Positions 57,164 through 64,000 of a stretch of DNA of 64,000 nucleotides are shown piece after piece. The notes below the pieces were generated by a model, which saw only the letters and a list, made by a program, of their open reading frames with translations, did not search any database and was not told the DNA's origin. The stretch spans positions 496,001 to 560,000 of the forward strand of contig JACKDV010000002.1 of the NCBI GenBank assembly GCA_020633315.1, given 5' to 3'. Source of the stretch: Myxococcales bacterium. GTDB lineage: Bacteria > Myxococcota_A > Polyangia > Nannocystales > Nannocystaceae. The translations under genes and the position numbers were made by a program. Position 1 is the first letter of the stretch, and the number at the start of each line of letters is the position of its first letter.

Positions 57164-57949
57164 CTACGACGGCGGCGTCGATCGGAGCGAGCGAGGGAAC
57201 GGTCCGCACCACGCGGTGATGGCCCCGCAGGCCCGGCGGCTCGACGGAACGGCGGTCGCGACCGCATCCTCCACGTCGGTCACCAGCCGGGCGGCCCGCA
57301 GGGCCACGGCACGCCGGGGGACGCCGAGGCAGCGCAGGGTGGCCCCATGGTCGAGGGCGACGACCAGGCCCGCGGCGATTCCCAGGCCCGACCAGGCCGT
57401 GGCGACGCCGCGGCGGGCCCACGCCGAGGGCAGGGCGGAGCCCAGGAAGGCCACGTGGAAGCGCAGGTGCATCGCCTCGTCGCGGGCGATGTCCCGCAGC
57501 GCGGCGCGCAGCGGACCCTCGGGGAGCCGCTCGACCAGCGTGCCATAGAAGGTGAGCGCCGCGACCTCGGCCGCGAGCAGCACCAGCAGCTCGAGGCCCG
57601 GTCCGGCGATCCGGCGCGCTCGGGTGAAGGCGGTCGCCGTCCACGTGCGACGCAGCGGCCGGCCGCCCAGGGCTCGCAGCGCGGTGCCGAGGATCGCCGC
57701 GTGGCGTCCCTCCTCGGCCACGAACAGGCGCAGCGATTCCAGGTAGTCGGGCGACAGGCCCCACGCTCGGGCACGGCGGCGGAGGTCGGCGACCACCCGG
57801 CCCTCGCCGGTCTCGCCGAGCTGGAAGCGGGCCAGGCTCGCGGCCAGGGGCCCGCGCCACGCGGGAGGGATCTCGGTCACGTCGTCGATGGGAGGCAGGG
57901 GACGGGTGCGTCGCCCCTCGAAGTAGGATCGCCAGTCGCTCCAGCGCAT
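57164..57949 (-). CDS. Ferritin-like di-iron domain protein
   Basis: 261 residues from the ATG at 57949. Long helices carry E-E-G-R-H (Glu plus His) and, about 90 residues later, R-D-E-A-M-H-L-R-F-H (Glu and His), the usual pairing of metal ligands in a four-helix di-iron bundle; further Glu residues lie in ARFQLGETGEGRVV and AAEVAALTFYGTL. The segment FVAEEGRHAAIL is typical of ferritin-like hydroxylase/oxidase proteins. A Leu/Val-rich helix at about 180-200 may touch the membrane. The substrate is unknown; rubrerythrin-like peroxide reduction or hydroxylation are both possible. Confidence 0.8.
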   Translation of the reverse strand: MRWSDWRSYFEGRRTRPLPPIDDVTEIPPAWRGPLAASLARFQLGETGEGRVVADLRRRARAWGLSPDYLESLRLFVAEEGRHAAILGTALRALGGRPLRRTWTATAFTRARRIAGPGLELLVLLAAEVAALTFYGTLVERLPEGPLRAALRDIARDEAMHLRFHVAFLGSALPSAWARRGVATAWSGLGIAAGLVVALDHGATLRCLGVPRRAVALRAARLVTDVEDAVATAVPSSRRACGAITAWCGPFPRSLRSTPPS

Positions 57950-58081
57950 GGGGCAGGGATGACGCGCGCCGAGGCTCGTCGCCGCTGGCGGTCGCCCGGG
58001 CGGTCGCCGGCTCGGCTCGAGCGGCCGGCTCGACCGCCTCGACGGGCCCGGTGGGGGATCGAGCGCTTGCATTCGATCCGC

Positions 58082-58684
58082 GTGCGCGGCACCGTCGTGT
58101 CCGCGGTGGTGCGACCGATCGCGATCTCGAGCGTGCTGTGGATCGGCGTGGCCGGAGCGGGCTGCGATCGCTCGCCGCCGGCCGAGCCCACGCCGCCGGC
58201 CGAGCCTACCGTGGCGCCGCCCCGGCCCGAGCGGGGGGATGGCGGTGCTGCTCCCCAGCCGGCGGCGGTCGAGCCCGCCCCCGCCCCCGCCGCGCCCGAG
58301 CCCACCGTGGAGCTGCCGACGCTGGGCCTGCGGGCGGTCGCTCCGGCGGGGACGATCGTGGGGGAGTCCTCCGTGGCGGGCGGGTGGCTGCTGCGGGGGC
58401 CCGATCTGTTCGTGGTGGTGCTCGAGGCCGGCGACGAGCGGCCCACGACCCTCGACGAGGCGAGCTCGCGGGTGGCTCGCCTGTCGCGATCGCCGAGCCC
58501 ACAGACCCTCGACGATGGCTGGGCCCTCACCCTCGCCACCCACAACGAGCTCGGACCGGTGCTGGTGGTCCAGGTGCGTCGCGAGCTCGGAGGGCGGGCG
58601 ATCTGGTGCGAGAGCGCGGTGTCGTGGCCGGCCCAGCGCGATCGGGCGCTGGAGCTGTGCAAGGGCCTGGTCTCCGCCCGCTAG
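58082..58684 (+). CDS. Pro-rich hypothetical lipoprotein
   Basis: 200 residues from a GTG at 58082, chosen because it opens a signal peptide ending GVAGAGC (Cys about 30); an ATG at 57959 would put a long Arg-rich extension before it. After lipidation comes a Pro/Ala/Glu linker of about 50 residues and a compact domain (about 85-200) with LGLRAVAPAG, WLLRGPDLFVVVLEAGD, LGPVLVVQVRRELGGR and a pair of Cys (IWCESAVSW and LELCKG). Known families are not evident. It is divergent from the ferritin-like gene and convergent with the repeat protein at 58713. Confidence 0.65.
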   Translation: MRGTVVSAVVRPIAISSVLWIGVAGAGCDRSPPAEPTPPAEPTVAPPRPERGDGGAAPQPAAVEPAPAPAAPEPTVELPTLGLRAVAPAGTIVGESSVAGGWLLRGPDLFVVVLEAGDERPTTLDEASSRVARLSRSPSPQTLDDGWALTLATHNELGPVLVVQVRRELGGRAIWCESAVSWPAQRDRALELCKGLVSAR

Positions 58685-58712
58685 GGCGCGCCGCGCTGGT
58701 GGGACCGGAGGC

Positions 58713-59843
58713 TCAGGGGGCCTCGGGCAGCCGCAGCGGCTCGCCCAGCCCCACCTCGCGGAGATCGGGCAGGCCCAGCTCGTTCTCCGGCGTCACCTCG
58801 AGCTCGTAGGTCCTGGGCACCTTGGTGTCCGAGAGCACCACCTGCGCGAAGGCCAGGGCCTTCACCTCGGCGCGCAGGCCCGCGTCCATGATCTCGTCGG
58901 CCTTCGCCGCGTCGAGGCCCGAGCCGCCGATGCGCAGCCGCTCGTGCGACATGCCGCTGATCGAGGCCGCCACGCGCAGCCCGTGCTCCTCCTCGAAGCG
59001 CTCGACGATCGCCTTGGCGAAGGCATCGCGGGCATCGACGGCGGTTCGTCGGTGCCGGCGGCTGATGCTGTACAGCAGCTTGCGACGGCACTGCTCGAGC
59101 TGCTCGGCGATCGACTCGGCCCGTCGGCGCCCCGGGGCATCGGCGGGCAGCGAGCGGAGCTTGGCCCAGGCCAGCGCCACCTCGTCCAGCTTTGCGCAGC
59201 TCCGATTGGAGGACGCGACCGACTCGGCCTCGCGCAGGCGCGTGCGGATCTCGAGGTCTCGCTCCTCGGTCTCGGTGGGGAGGGGATCGAGGGCGGGAAG
59301 CCTCGAGCCGGTGGCTGGCTCGGGCGGCGTCTCGGTGGTCTCGTTGGGCTCGCCGTCGTCGGAGCCTACGCCGTCGTCGGAGCCTACGCCGTCGTCGGAG
59401 CCTGCACCGTCGTCGGAGCCTGCACCGTCGTCCGAGGCCGCACCGTCGTCCGTTCCGCTACCATTCGTGCCACCCTCGGCACCCGAGCCCACGCTTCCTT
59501 CCTCGGAGCCCGCACCCGCCGTGCCGGAGCCGGCAAGATCTCCCGCATCGCTACCCTCGGCCCCTGTCGCCGAGGCATCGGCCTCCGCAGCGGACCCCGA
59601 CGCCCCAGCCTTCGTGGGCTCTCCTGCCTCCGCCGTGCCGCCGGCGACCTGGAGTCGCTGCCAGGTCCCGCCGCCGGTGGCCCCGAGGAACGCCAGCAGC
59701 GAGACGATCATCAGCCGGCCTCCCGAGCGTCGGGAGCCGCCCTGGATCGACGCGATCGCCACGATCAGCGCCGAGATCACCCACAGCGCGGCCGCGGCCA
59801 GCATTGCGGTGCCCCACGGATCGGCGGTCGGATCGAAGCCCAT
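58713..59843 (-). CDS. Two-helix membrane protein with acidic GSDDG repeats
   Basis: 376 residues. Two hydrophobic helices (about 13-34 and 44-60) are followed by an acidic, Ser/Gly/Ala low-complexity stretch (about 65-175) that contains repeated G-S-D-D-G-V/A units, and then a folded C-terminal domain (about 185-376). The latter has helical segments with Cys and Arg (SNRSCAKLDEVALAWAKLR, LEQCRRKLLYSIS) and a strand-rich end (LAFAQVVLSDTKVPRTYELEV). I do not recognise it. The topology suggests an inner-membrane anchor with a flexible linker to an extracytoplasmic or cytoplasmic domain. Confidence 0.75.
   Translation of the reverse strand: MGFDPTADPWGTAMLAAAALWVISALIVAIASIQGGSRRSGGRLMIVSLLAFLGATGGGTWQRLQVAGGTAEAGEPTKAGASGSAAEADASATGAEGSDAGDLAGSGTAGAGSEEGSVGSGAEGGTNGSGTDDGAASDDGAGSDDGAGSDDGVGSDDGVGSDDGEPNETTETPPEPATGSRLPALDPLPTETEERDLEIRTRLREAESVASSNRSCAKLDEVALAWAKLRSLPADAPGRRRAESIAEQLEQCRRKLLYSISRRHRRTAVDARDAFAKAIVERFEEEHGLRVAASISGMSHERLRIGGSGLDAAKADEIMDAGLRAEVKALAFAQVVLSDTKVPRTYELEVTPENELGLPDLREVGLGEPLRLPEAP
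59353..59460 (-). repeat. 18-bp tandem repeats coding GSDDGV/A
   Basis: About six 18-bp units in tandem; copies 1-2 and copies 3-4 are identical pairs that differ from each other at the last codon, and later copies have diverged. They encode the acidic linker of the membrane protein and are likely to vary in number. Confidence 0.85.
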
Positions 59844-59947
59844 GCGAGGTCGTCAGGGTACACCCATGGAGGATCCGGGAAAACCGCATCCGCAGGCCCG
59901 CCGATGCGCGTCGCCGCCCCGATGTGGGCCTTGGCGTCCCGGCTGCT

Positions 59948-60382
59948 TCAGCCCCCTCCGCAGTAGCCGTTGAGCTCCTCGAGGATCGTGGCTTGAGCCT
60001 CGAGGAATGCATCGGCCTGCTTGGCCGCCTCGTTGAGGCCATGGGCATCGCGATCGCGCACGGCATCCCGCATGGCCTGGGCCGACTTGCGCGCATCGCC
60101 CAGCTGACGACGGTAGCGGAGGGCGAACCCGGCGAGCCGCTCGTCCTGTAGCTGCAGCACCGCCAGCTCGCCGTCGGCCGCATCGATCGCCTCCAGCAGT
60201 CGGTCGATCGCGGCGGGATCCGACTCCACCCGAGCCAGCCCCTCCACCCTTCGGATCATGGCGTCCGTGTGGGGGTTGAGGCGCTCCACCAGCTGGTTGC
60301 ACTGCGACACGCGATCCTCGCAGCCCGTCGCCAGCAGCAGCAGCAACAGGCCAAGGATGCCGTCTGGGCCAGCTCGGCGCAT
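59948..60382 (-). CDS. Small helical lipoprotein
   Basis: 144 residues with a lipoprotein signal (LLLLLLATGC, Cys about 21). The mature part is a long alpha-helical protein with regular heptads (CNQLVERLNPHTDAMIRRV, LLEAIDAADGELAVLQL, AQAMRDAVRDRDAHGLNEA) and a final Cys (NGYCGGG), suggesting a small helical bundle with a disulfide between an N- and a C-terminal Cys. Family unknown. It is divergent from the TatT gene, with about 115 bp between the start codons. Confidence 0.78.
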   Translation of the reverse strand: MRRAGPDGILGLLLLLLATGCEDRVSQCNQLVERLNPHTDAMIRRVEGLARVESDPAAIDRLLEAIDAADGELAVLQLQDERLAGFALRYRRQLGDARKSAQAMRDAVRDRDAHGLNEAAKQADAFLEAQATILEELNGYCGGG

Positions 60383-60496
60383 CGGACGATAGCGTACGAC
60401 GATCCGCGGCCAGCTCCCAACGACCCCACTGGACCGCGGATTCGATGGTATTCATACGGTCGCGCCAACACCCCAGGCCGGAGCACAACAACTCAA

Positions 60497-61429
60497 ATGT
60501 CGCCAAGCATCGCCACGTGGGCCCGTCGGGTCGCCGTCGCGGGGTCCCTTGCGGCCCTCGCCGTCGGTGGCTGCAACGTCAAGAAGCTGACCGCCAACAC
60601 CACGGCCAAGAACCTCGAGTTCGGATCGGTGGCGATGGATCGCGAGGCCGACCTCGAGTTCGCCCGCTACGCCTTCCCGGCCAGCCTCAAGACGATCGAG
60701 ACCTTCCTGGTCAGCTCGCCCGACAACAAGTCGCTGCTGCTGCTGCTCGCGCGCGGCTACAACGCGTATGCCTTCGGCATCGTGGAGGCGGATCTCGAGC
60801 GGGCCCAGCTCGATGGGCCCGAGGATCGCATCGAGGCGCTGTCCCGCCGCGCCAAGATCCACTACCTGCGGGCGCGGGAGTACGGGTTCCGCTGGCTGAG
60901 CCGGCCCAAGCTCGAGGAGGCCGCCAAGGCCGGCGATCTCGAGACCGTGGACGCCGAGCTGGCCAAGCTCGAGGCCGATCAGGCGCCGGGGCTGTTCTGG
61001 GCGGTCTACGGCTGGGCCTCGGCCATCAACCTGGCCAAGGACGACGCCGAGATGATGTCGGCGCTGCCCGTGGTGGAGCGCATGATGAACCGGGTCTACG
61101 AGCTCGACCCCGACTACAACGCGGGGGCTCCGTACGCGCTGCTGGGCGTGTACCACGCGAGCAAGCCCCCGGCGCTGGGGGGCGAGCCCGAGGTGGCCAA
61201 GAAGTACTTCGACGAGGGCCTCGCGGCGCACCCCGAGAACCTGCTGCTGCCCTACCTGATGGCCCGCTTCTATGCCCCCATGGTGCAAAGCCGGGAGCTG
61301 TTCGACGAGATGATCGCCAAGGTGGCCGATGCCGACGTCACCGAGCACCCCGACCTGCGGCTGACCAACGAGATCGCGAGGGATCGGGCCCGCTTCTGGG
61401 CGATCCACGTCGAGGAGATCATCCTCTGA
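60497..61429 (+). CDS. TatT-like TRAP transporter-associated lipoprotein
   Basis: 310 residues with a signal peptide ending AVGGC (Cys about 26). The remainder is helical repeat (TPR-like): NKSLLLLLARGYNAYAFG, RAKIHYLRAREYGFRWLS, FWAVYGWASAINLAKDD, YALLGVYHASKPPALGG and ENLLLPYLMARFYAPM. These match the TatT family first described in Treponema pallidum (Tp0956), trimeric periplasmic lipoproteins that bind the TRAP substrate-binding protein. The next gene encodes that protein, which supports the call. The likely role is to present hydrophobic ligands to DctP. Confidence 0.9.
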   Translation: MSPSIATWARRVAVAGSLAALAVGGCNVKKLTANTTAKNLEFGSVAMDREADLEFARYAFPASLKTIETFLVSSPDNKSLLLLLARGYNAYAFGIVEADLERAQLDGPEDRIEALSRRAKIHYLRAREYGFRWLSRPKLEEAAKAGDLETVDAELAKLEADQAPGLFWAVYGWASAINLAKDDAEMMSALPVVERMMNRVYELDPDYNAGAPYALLGVYHASKPPALGGEPEVAKKYFDEGLAAHPENLLLPYLMARFYAPMVQSRELFDEMIAKVADADVTEHPDLRLTNEIARDRARFWAIHVEEIIL

Positions 61430-61448
61430 GCCGGTTTTGAATAGCGAT

Positions 61449-61483
61449 CGAAGGAAGGGCGTTTTTAGACCTAGCGTCCTTCG
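61449..61483 (+). promoter_or_regulatory. Inverted repeat with T-run upstream of dctP
   Basis: CGAAGGA (61449-61455) and TCCTTCG (61477-61483) are complementary arms around a segment with GTTTTTAGAC. In the 97-bp gap before dctP this could be an operator, a leader hairpin or a weak terminator of the TatT message; a TTGAAT at 61437 might be a -35. Evidence is weak. Confidence 0.3.
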
Positions 61484-61526
61484 GGTACAACGCAGGAGGA
61501 CGCCTGCCTCGGGCCCAGGAGCATTC

Positions 61527-62549
61527 ATGACCTCGACCACCCGCAAGCCAACCCGTCGTACCTTCGTCAAGGGCACCGCTGCCGCCACTGCGGCCATTGC
61601 CACCGGCTTCCCGCTCATTGCGAAGGCCGCTCCGCTCCACAAGCTCCGCATCGCAACCCTCGCCCCCGATGGCTCGACCTGGCACAAGGCGTTCAAGCAG
61701 GTCGCCCGGGAGGTGAAGGAGAAGACCGACGGCGCGATCGAGATCAAGATCTATCCTGGTGGCACGATGGGTGACGAGCCCGCCATGATCCGCAAGATGC
61801 GGACGGGCCAGCTCGACGGGGCGGCGGTCACCAACGTGGGACTCGGCGAGATCAACCAGCAGGTGCTGATGCTCCAGCTGCCCCTGCTGTTCCGCAACTA
61901 CGACGAGCTCGACCGCGTCCGCAATGCGATGAGCACCAAGTTCGAGGCGCTGCTGTTGGCCGAGGGCTTCCGCATGGACGGCAACTGGGGCGACGTGGGC
62001 TTCGCCCACCTGTTCTCCAACACCCCCATCAAGGTCCCGTCCGACGCCAAGAAGACCAAGATGTGGGTGTGGAACTCGGATGCGATCTCCAAGGAGGTCA
62101 TGAAGGTCACCGGGGTCAACGCCACCGAGCTCGCGGTACCCGACGTGCTCGCCAGCCTGCAGACCGGCCTCATCGATGCCTTCATGAACTCGCCCTACGG
62201 AGCCATTGCGCTCCAGTGGTACACCAAGGCTCGCTACGTCACCGACCTCAAGCTCGCCATGACCATCGGCGGCTCGGTGATGAGCACCTCCTCGTGGGAC
62301 AAGCTCTCCGACGAGCACAAGCAGATCCTCCACGAGGTCAGCCACGCCAAGCACAAGTCGCTGCTCAAGCGGATCCGCAGCGACAACCAGGCGGCCATGA
62401 AGGCCCTGGTCGACAAGGGCATCGAGGTGGTCGCGCCCGAGGACTTCCCCGCCTGGAAGAAGGTGGCCGACACCACTCGCCACAACCTCACCGGGTCGGT
62501 GTTCGACAAGGCCCTGGTCGAGGAGATGATGAGCCTGCTCGGTCGCTGA
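61527..62549 (+). CDS. dctP: TRAP transporter substrate-binding protein DctP, Tat-exported
   Basis: 340 residues with a twin-arginine signal R-R-T-F-V-K-G (about 13-19), a hydrophobic core and AKA cleavage site near residue 38. The DctP fold motifs are seen: LRIATLAPDGSTWHKAF, IEIKIYPGGTMGDEPAMIRKMRTGQLDGA, KTKMWVWNSDAISKEV and VPDVLASLQTGLIDAFMNSPYGAI. It delivers a ligand, probably a carboxylate, to the DctQM permease; the usual carboxylate Arg would be the one in IRKMRTGQLD or nearby, but I could not assign it. The TatT lipoprotein lies upstream and DctQ downstream. Confidence 0.94.
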   Translation: MTSTTRKPTRRTFVKGTAAATAAIATGFPLIAKAAPLHKLRIATLAPDGSTWHKAFKQVAREVKEKTDGAIEIKIYPGGTMGDEPAMIRKMRTGQLDGAAVTNVGLGEINQQVLMLQLPLLFRNYDELDRVRNAMSTKFEALLLAEGFRMDGNWGDVGFAHLFSNTPIKVPSDAKKTKMWVWNSDAISKEVMKVTGVNATELAVPDVLASLQTGLIDAFMNSPYGAIALQWYTKARYVTDLKLAMTIGGSVMSTSSWDKLSDEHKQILHEVSHAKHKSLLKRIRSDNQAAMKALVDKGIEVVAPEDFPAWKKVADTTRHNLTGSVFDKALVEEMMSLLGR

Positions 62550-62572
62550 GCCCGAGGCTCGCGAGCTGGCAT

Positions 62573-62601
62573 CGAGGCCGGGCCCGAAGAGTCCGGCCTC
62601 G
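62573..62601 (+). terminator. Intrinsic-terminator-like hairpin between dctP and dctQ
   Basis: A perfect 9-bp stem (62573-62581 with 62593-62601) with an 11-nt loop lies 24 bp after the dctP stop and is followed by GCCGTTTGGG. It may reduce read-through so that binding protein exceeds permease, a common arrangement in binding-protein-dependent operons. Confidence 0.55.
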
Positions 62602-62671
62602 GCCGTTTGGGAGCCGGGGTTCCAGGGCAGTTTCGCCCCCGGGAGCGCGAAAATGAGGTACACGTCGTTGC

Positions 62672-64000
62672 ATGCGGAAGCTCCGCGAGCTGGAAGACGT
62701 GTTGATCCGCGTGGAGTCGGCGCTGGCCGTGGTGCTGGTGCTGACGATGCTGCTGCTGGCTGGCTACAACGTCGTGTACCGCAACGTGCTGGTGCCCCTG
62801 CAGCAGCACTGGGCCCACAGCGGCCCGCCAGTGCCGCGCGAGGAGGCCACCCCCGAGGCTCCGGCCGAGGCGGCACCGACCACGCCCGCCGAGCCCCGCG
62901 ACGATGCGAGGCCCGAGCCCGCGGGTGAAGGGAGAGGGGACGACTTCTCGGGCTTCGGCGGTGGCTTTGGTGAGGGCGGGGACGCCAAGCCCGAGCCCGC
63001 CGGCGAGGGAGGTGGAGACGACTTCGGGGGCTTTGGCGGAGGCTTCGGCGAGGACGAGCCCGCGCCGGACGAGTCGGCGAAGCCGGCACCGGAGCCCGAG
63101 GTGCCCGCGCCCGAGAAGGCAGGAGGAGACGACTTCGGGGGCTTCGGGGGTGGATTCGGCGAGGACGAGCCGGCGAAGGCCGAGCCGGAGAAGGCCGAGC
63201 CGGAGAAGGCCGAGCCGGAGAAGGCCGCGCCCGAGACGGCGGGCGGCGACGACTTCGGGGGCTTCGGCGGAGGCTTCGGGGGCGACGAGCCGGCGAAGGC
63301 CGAGCCCGCCAAGGCCGAGGGCGGTGACTTCGGGGGCTTCGGCGGAGGCTTCGACGAGGGCACGCCCGCGGAGGCACCTGCCGCCGAGGACGAGGGCGAG
63401 GACGACGATGGGCTCGGTGATGACGACTTCGGCGACCCCGAAGATCAGTTCGCCAACCTGCCGTCCATCGATGCCGTGGCCGAGGTCTCCACCGACGAGG
63501 GCCCGCTGGGCGGACCCCCTCCGCCGGGCTCCTTCGCCGCCTGGGCCGTGGACTTCGTCGATGCGATCAAGCTCGACTGGATCGACGTGTTCCTGCGCCA
63601 GCTGGTGATCATCGTGGCGTTCCTGGGCGCGATGATGGCCACGCGCCGGGGCAAGCACATCAACATCGATGCGCTCTCCAAGGTGCTGCCCGAGTCGGCC
63701 CGACGCGTGGTGCCGATCGTGCTCAACCTGGCATCGCTGGGCGTGTGCCTCATGCTCGCCAGCGCCGGCTGGGACCTGGTGAGGATCGGCCAGGAGTACC
63801 CGAAGGACCTGGTGCCTTGGGCCGAGGAGTGGAAGTTCCAGCTCATGTTCCCGGTGGGCTTCGGCCTGATGGCGGTGCACTTCGCGATGCGCCTGCTCGA
63901 GTCCATCGTGGAGGGCCCCCCCGCGGAGACGCTCCGGGCCAGCGAGGGCCCGCCGCCGCCTCCCGCCGAGCCGCGCCCGGATGACGAGCCCGAGGATGGC
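62672..64000 (+). CDS. dctQ: TRAP transporter small permease DctQ with long acidic Phe-Gly repeat insert (3' end outside window)
   Basis: 443 codons are visible and the frame is still open at the right edge. TM1 (about 15-37) is followed by YNVVYRN. A long insert (about residues 50-290) then replaces the usual short loop, and the standard DctQ part resumes: TM2 (about 305-325), the family motif T-R-R-G-K-H-I-N-I-D, TM3 (about 347-370) and TM4 (about 390-410). The insert is Pro/Glu/Ala/Lys-rich and contains five GDDFGGFGGGF-type units. Ordinary DctQ proteins are about 160-200 residues. It should pair with a DctM beyond the window. Confidence 0.88.
   Translation, partial: MRKLRELEDVLIRVESALAVVLVLTMLLLAGYNVVYRNVLVPLQQHWAHSGPPVPREEATPEAPAEAAPTTPAEPRDDARPEPAGEGRGDDFSGFGGGFGEGGDAKPEPAGEGGGDDFGGFGGGFGEDEPAPDESAKPAPEPEVPAPEKAGGDDFGGFGGGFGEDEPAKAEPEKAEPEKAEPEKAAPETAGGDDFGGFGGGFGGDEPAKAEPAKAEGGDFGGFGGGFDEGTPAEAPAAEDEGEDDDGLGDDDFGDPEDQFANLPSIDAVAEVSTDEGPLGGPPPPGSFAAWAVDFVDAIKLDWIDVFLRQLVIIVAFLGAMMATRRGKHINIDALSKVLPESARRVVPIVLNLASLGVCLMLASAGWDLVRIGQEYPKDLVPWAEEWKFQLMFPVGFGLMAVHFAMRLLESIVEGPPAETLRASEGPPPPPAEPRPDDEPEDG
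62931..63360 (+). repeat. Degenerate tandem repeats coding acidic Phe-Gly units in dctQ
   Basis: Five units centred on a GACTTCGGGGGCTTCGGC-type core recur every 70-120 bp, separated by Pro/Glu/Ala/Lys-rich spacers including several GAGCCGGAGAAGGCC copies (about 63181-63230). The frame is kept across all units, so this is coding repeat and not an array of spacers. Confidence 0.85.

Noticed and set aside
59353..59460. CRISPR-like direct repeats
   Set aside because: The 18-bp units are back to back without spacers and stay in frame as GSDDG codons of a protein.
62931..63360. CRISPR-like or minisatellite array at the right end
   Set aside because: Unit spacing is irregular and the reading frame is continuous, so this is a coding Phe-Gly repeat.

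Overview
The window is uniformly very GC-rich (G or C at almost every third codon position), densely coding, and shows no tRNA, rRNA, CRISPR array, prophage or insertion sequence that I can recognise. Many lipoproteins with simple-sequence linkers, FHA domains, a Hanks-type Ser/Thr kinase, PilZ, a STAND ATPase, BY-kinase/Wza-type exopolysaccharide machinery and Cys-rich CxGxC lipoproteins together suggest a Myxococcota genome, possibly of the Nannocystis type. That assignment is inference from style, not a database match.

Layout. 1-6.1 kb: tail of an SGNH-like protein, a DUF808 membrane protein, two lipoproteins, a short-chain dehydrogenase, an EEP-fold phosphoesterase/nuclease and a small Cys protein. 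6.4-8.3 kb: ECF sigma factor and an overlapping membrane-anchored putative anti-sigma factor. 8.3-24.2 kb: a Wzx/Wzy-type glycan locus. It holds a BY-kinase co-polymerase, polymerase/ligase, flippase, APH-fold kinase, methyltransferase, GT4, PglC-like initiating transferase, and a coupled dehydratase-aminotransferase-N-formyltransferase set for a formamido-sugar, then a CpsB-like phosphatase and an OPX export protein. 24.2-29.5 kb: polyphosphate kinase in the same run of coupled genes, a lipoprotein, an FHA-histidine kinase-receiver protein and a low-complexity lipoprotein with a strong terminator.

29.6-33.0 kb: rmlBACD for dTDP-L-rhamnose. 33.0-40.9 kb: a second export module with PilZ, a short OPX, a predicted beta-barrel, a STAND ATPase, an unusual FHA-Wzz fusion and a polyprenyl-phosphate glycosyl-1-phosphate transferase. 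41.0-43.5 kb: a coupled beta-helix lipoprotein / diheme cytochrome lipoprotein pair. 43.6-49.3 kb: acyl-CoA synthetase, E1 alpha, E1 beta, E2 and an acyl carrier protein. 49.2-51.8 kb: Ser/Thr kinase and a lipoprotein. 51.9-55.9 kb: a three-subunit molybdenum hydroxylase whose FAD subunit has the extra Cys set of 4-hydroxybenzoyl-CoA reductase. 55.9-60.4 kb: zinc-ribbon membrane proteins, a ferritin-like protein and small exported proteins. 60.5-64.0 kb: a TRAP transporter (TatT lipoprotein, Tat-exported DctP, and a DctQ interrupted by a long acidic Phe-Gly repeat insert) cut by the window edge.

The genes suggest two surface-polysaccharide systems with separate initiating transferases and separate control: tyrosine phosphorylation (Wzc plus CpsB-like phosphatase) in the first, and phosphothreonine recognition (FHA-Wzz) plus PilZ and STAND inputs in the second. 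The most unusual items are the FHA-Wzz fusion, the DctQ insert, the E1/E2/ACP operon, the beta-helix/cytochrome pair, and the polyphosphate kinase coupled to a polysaccharide exporter.
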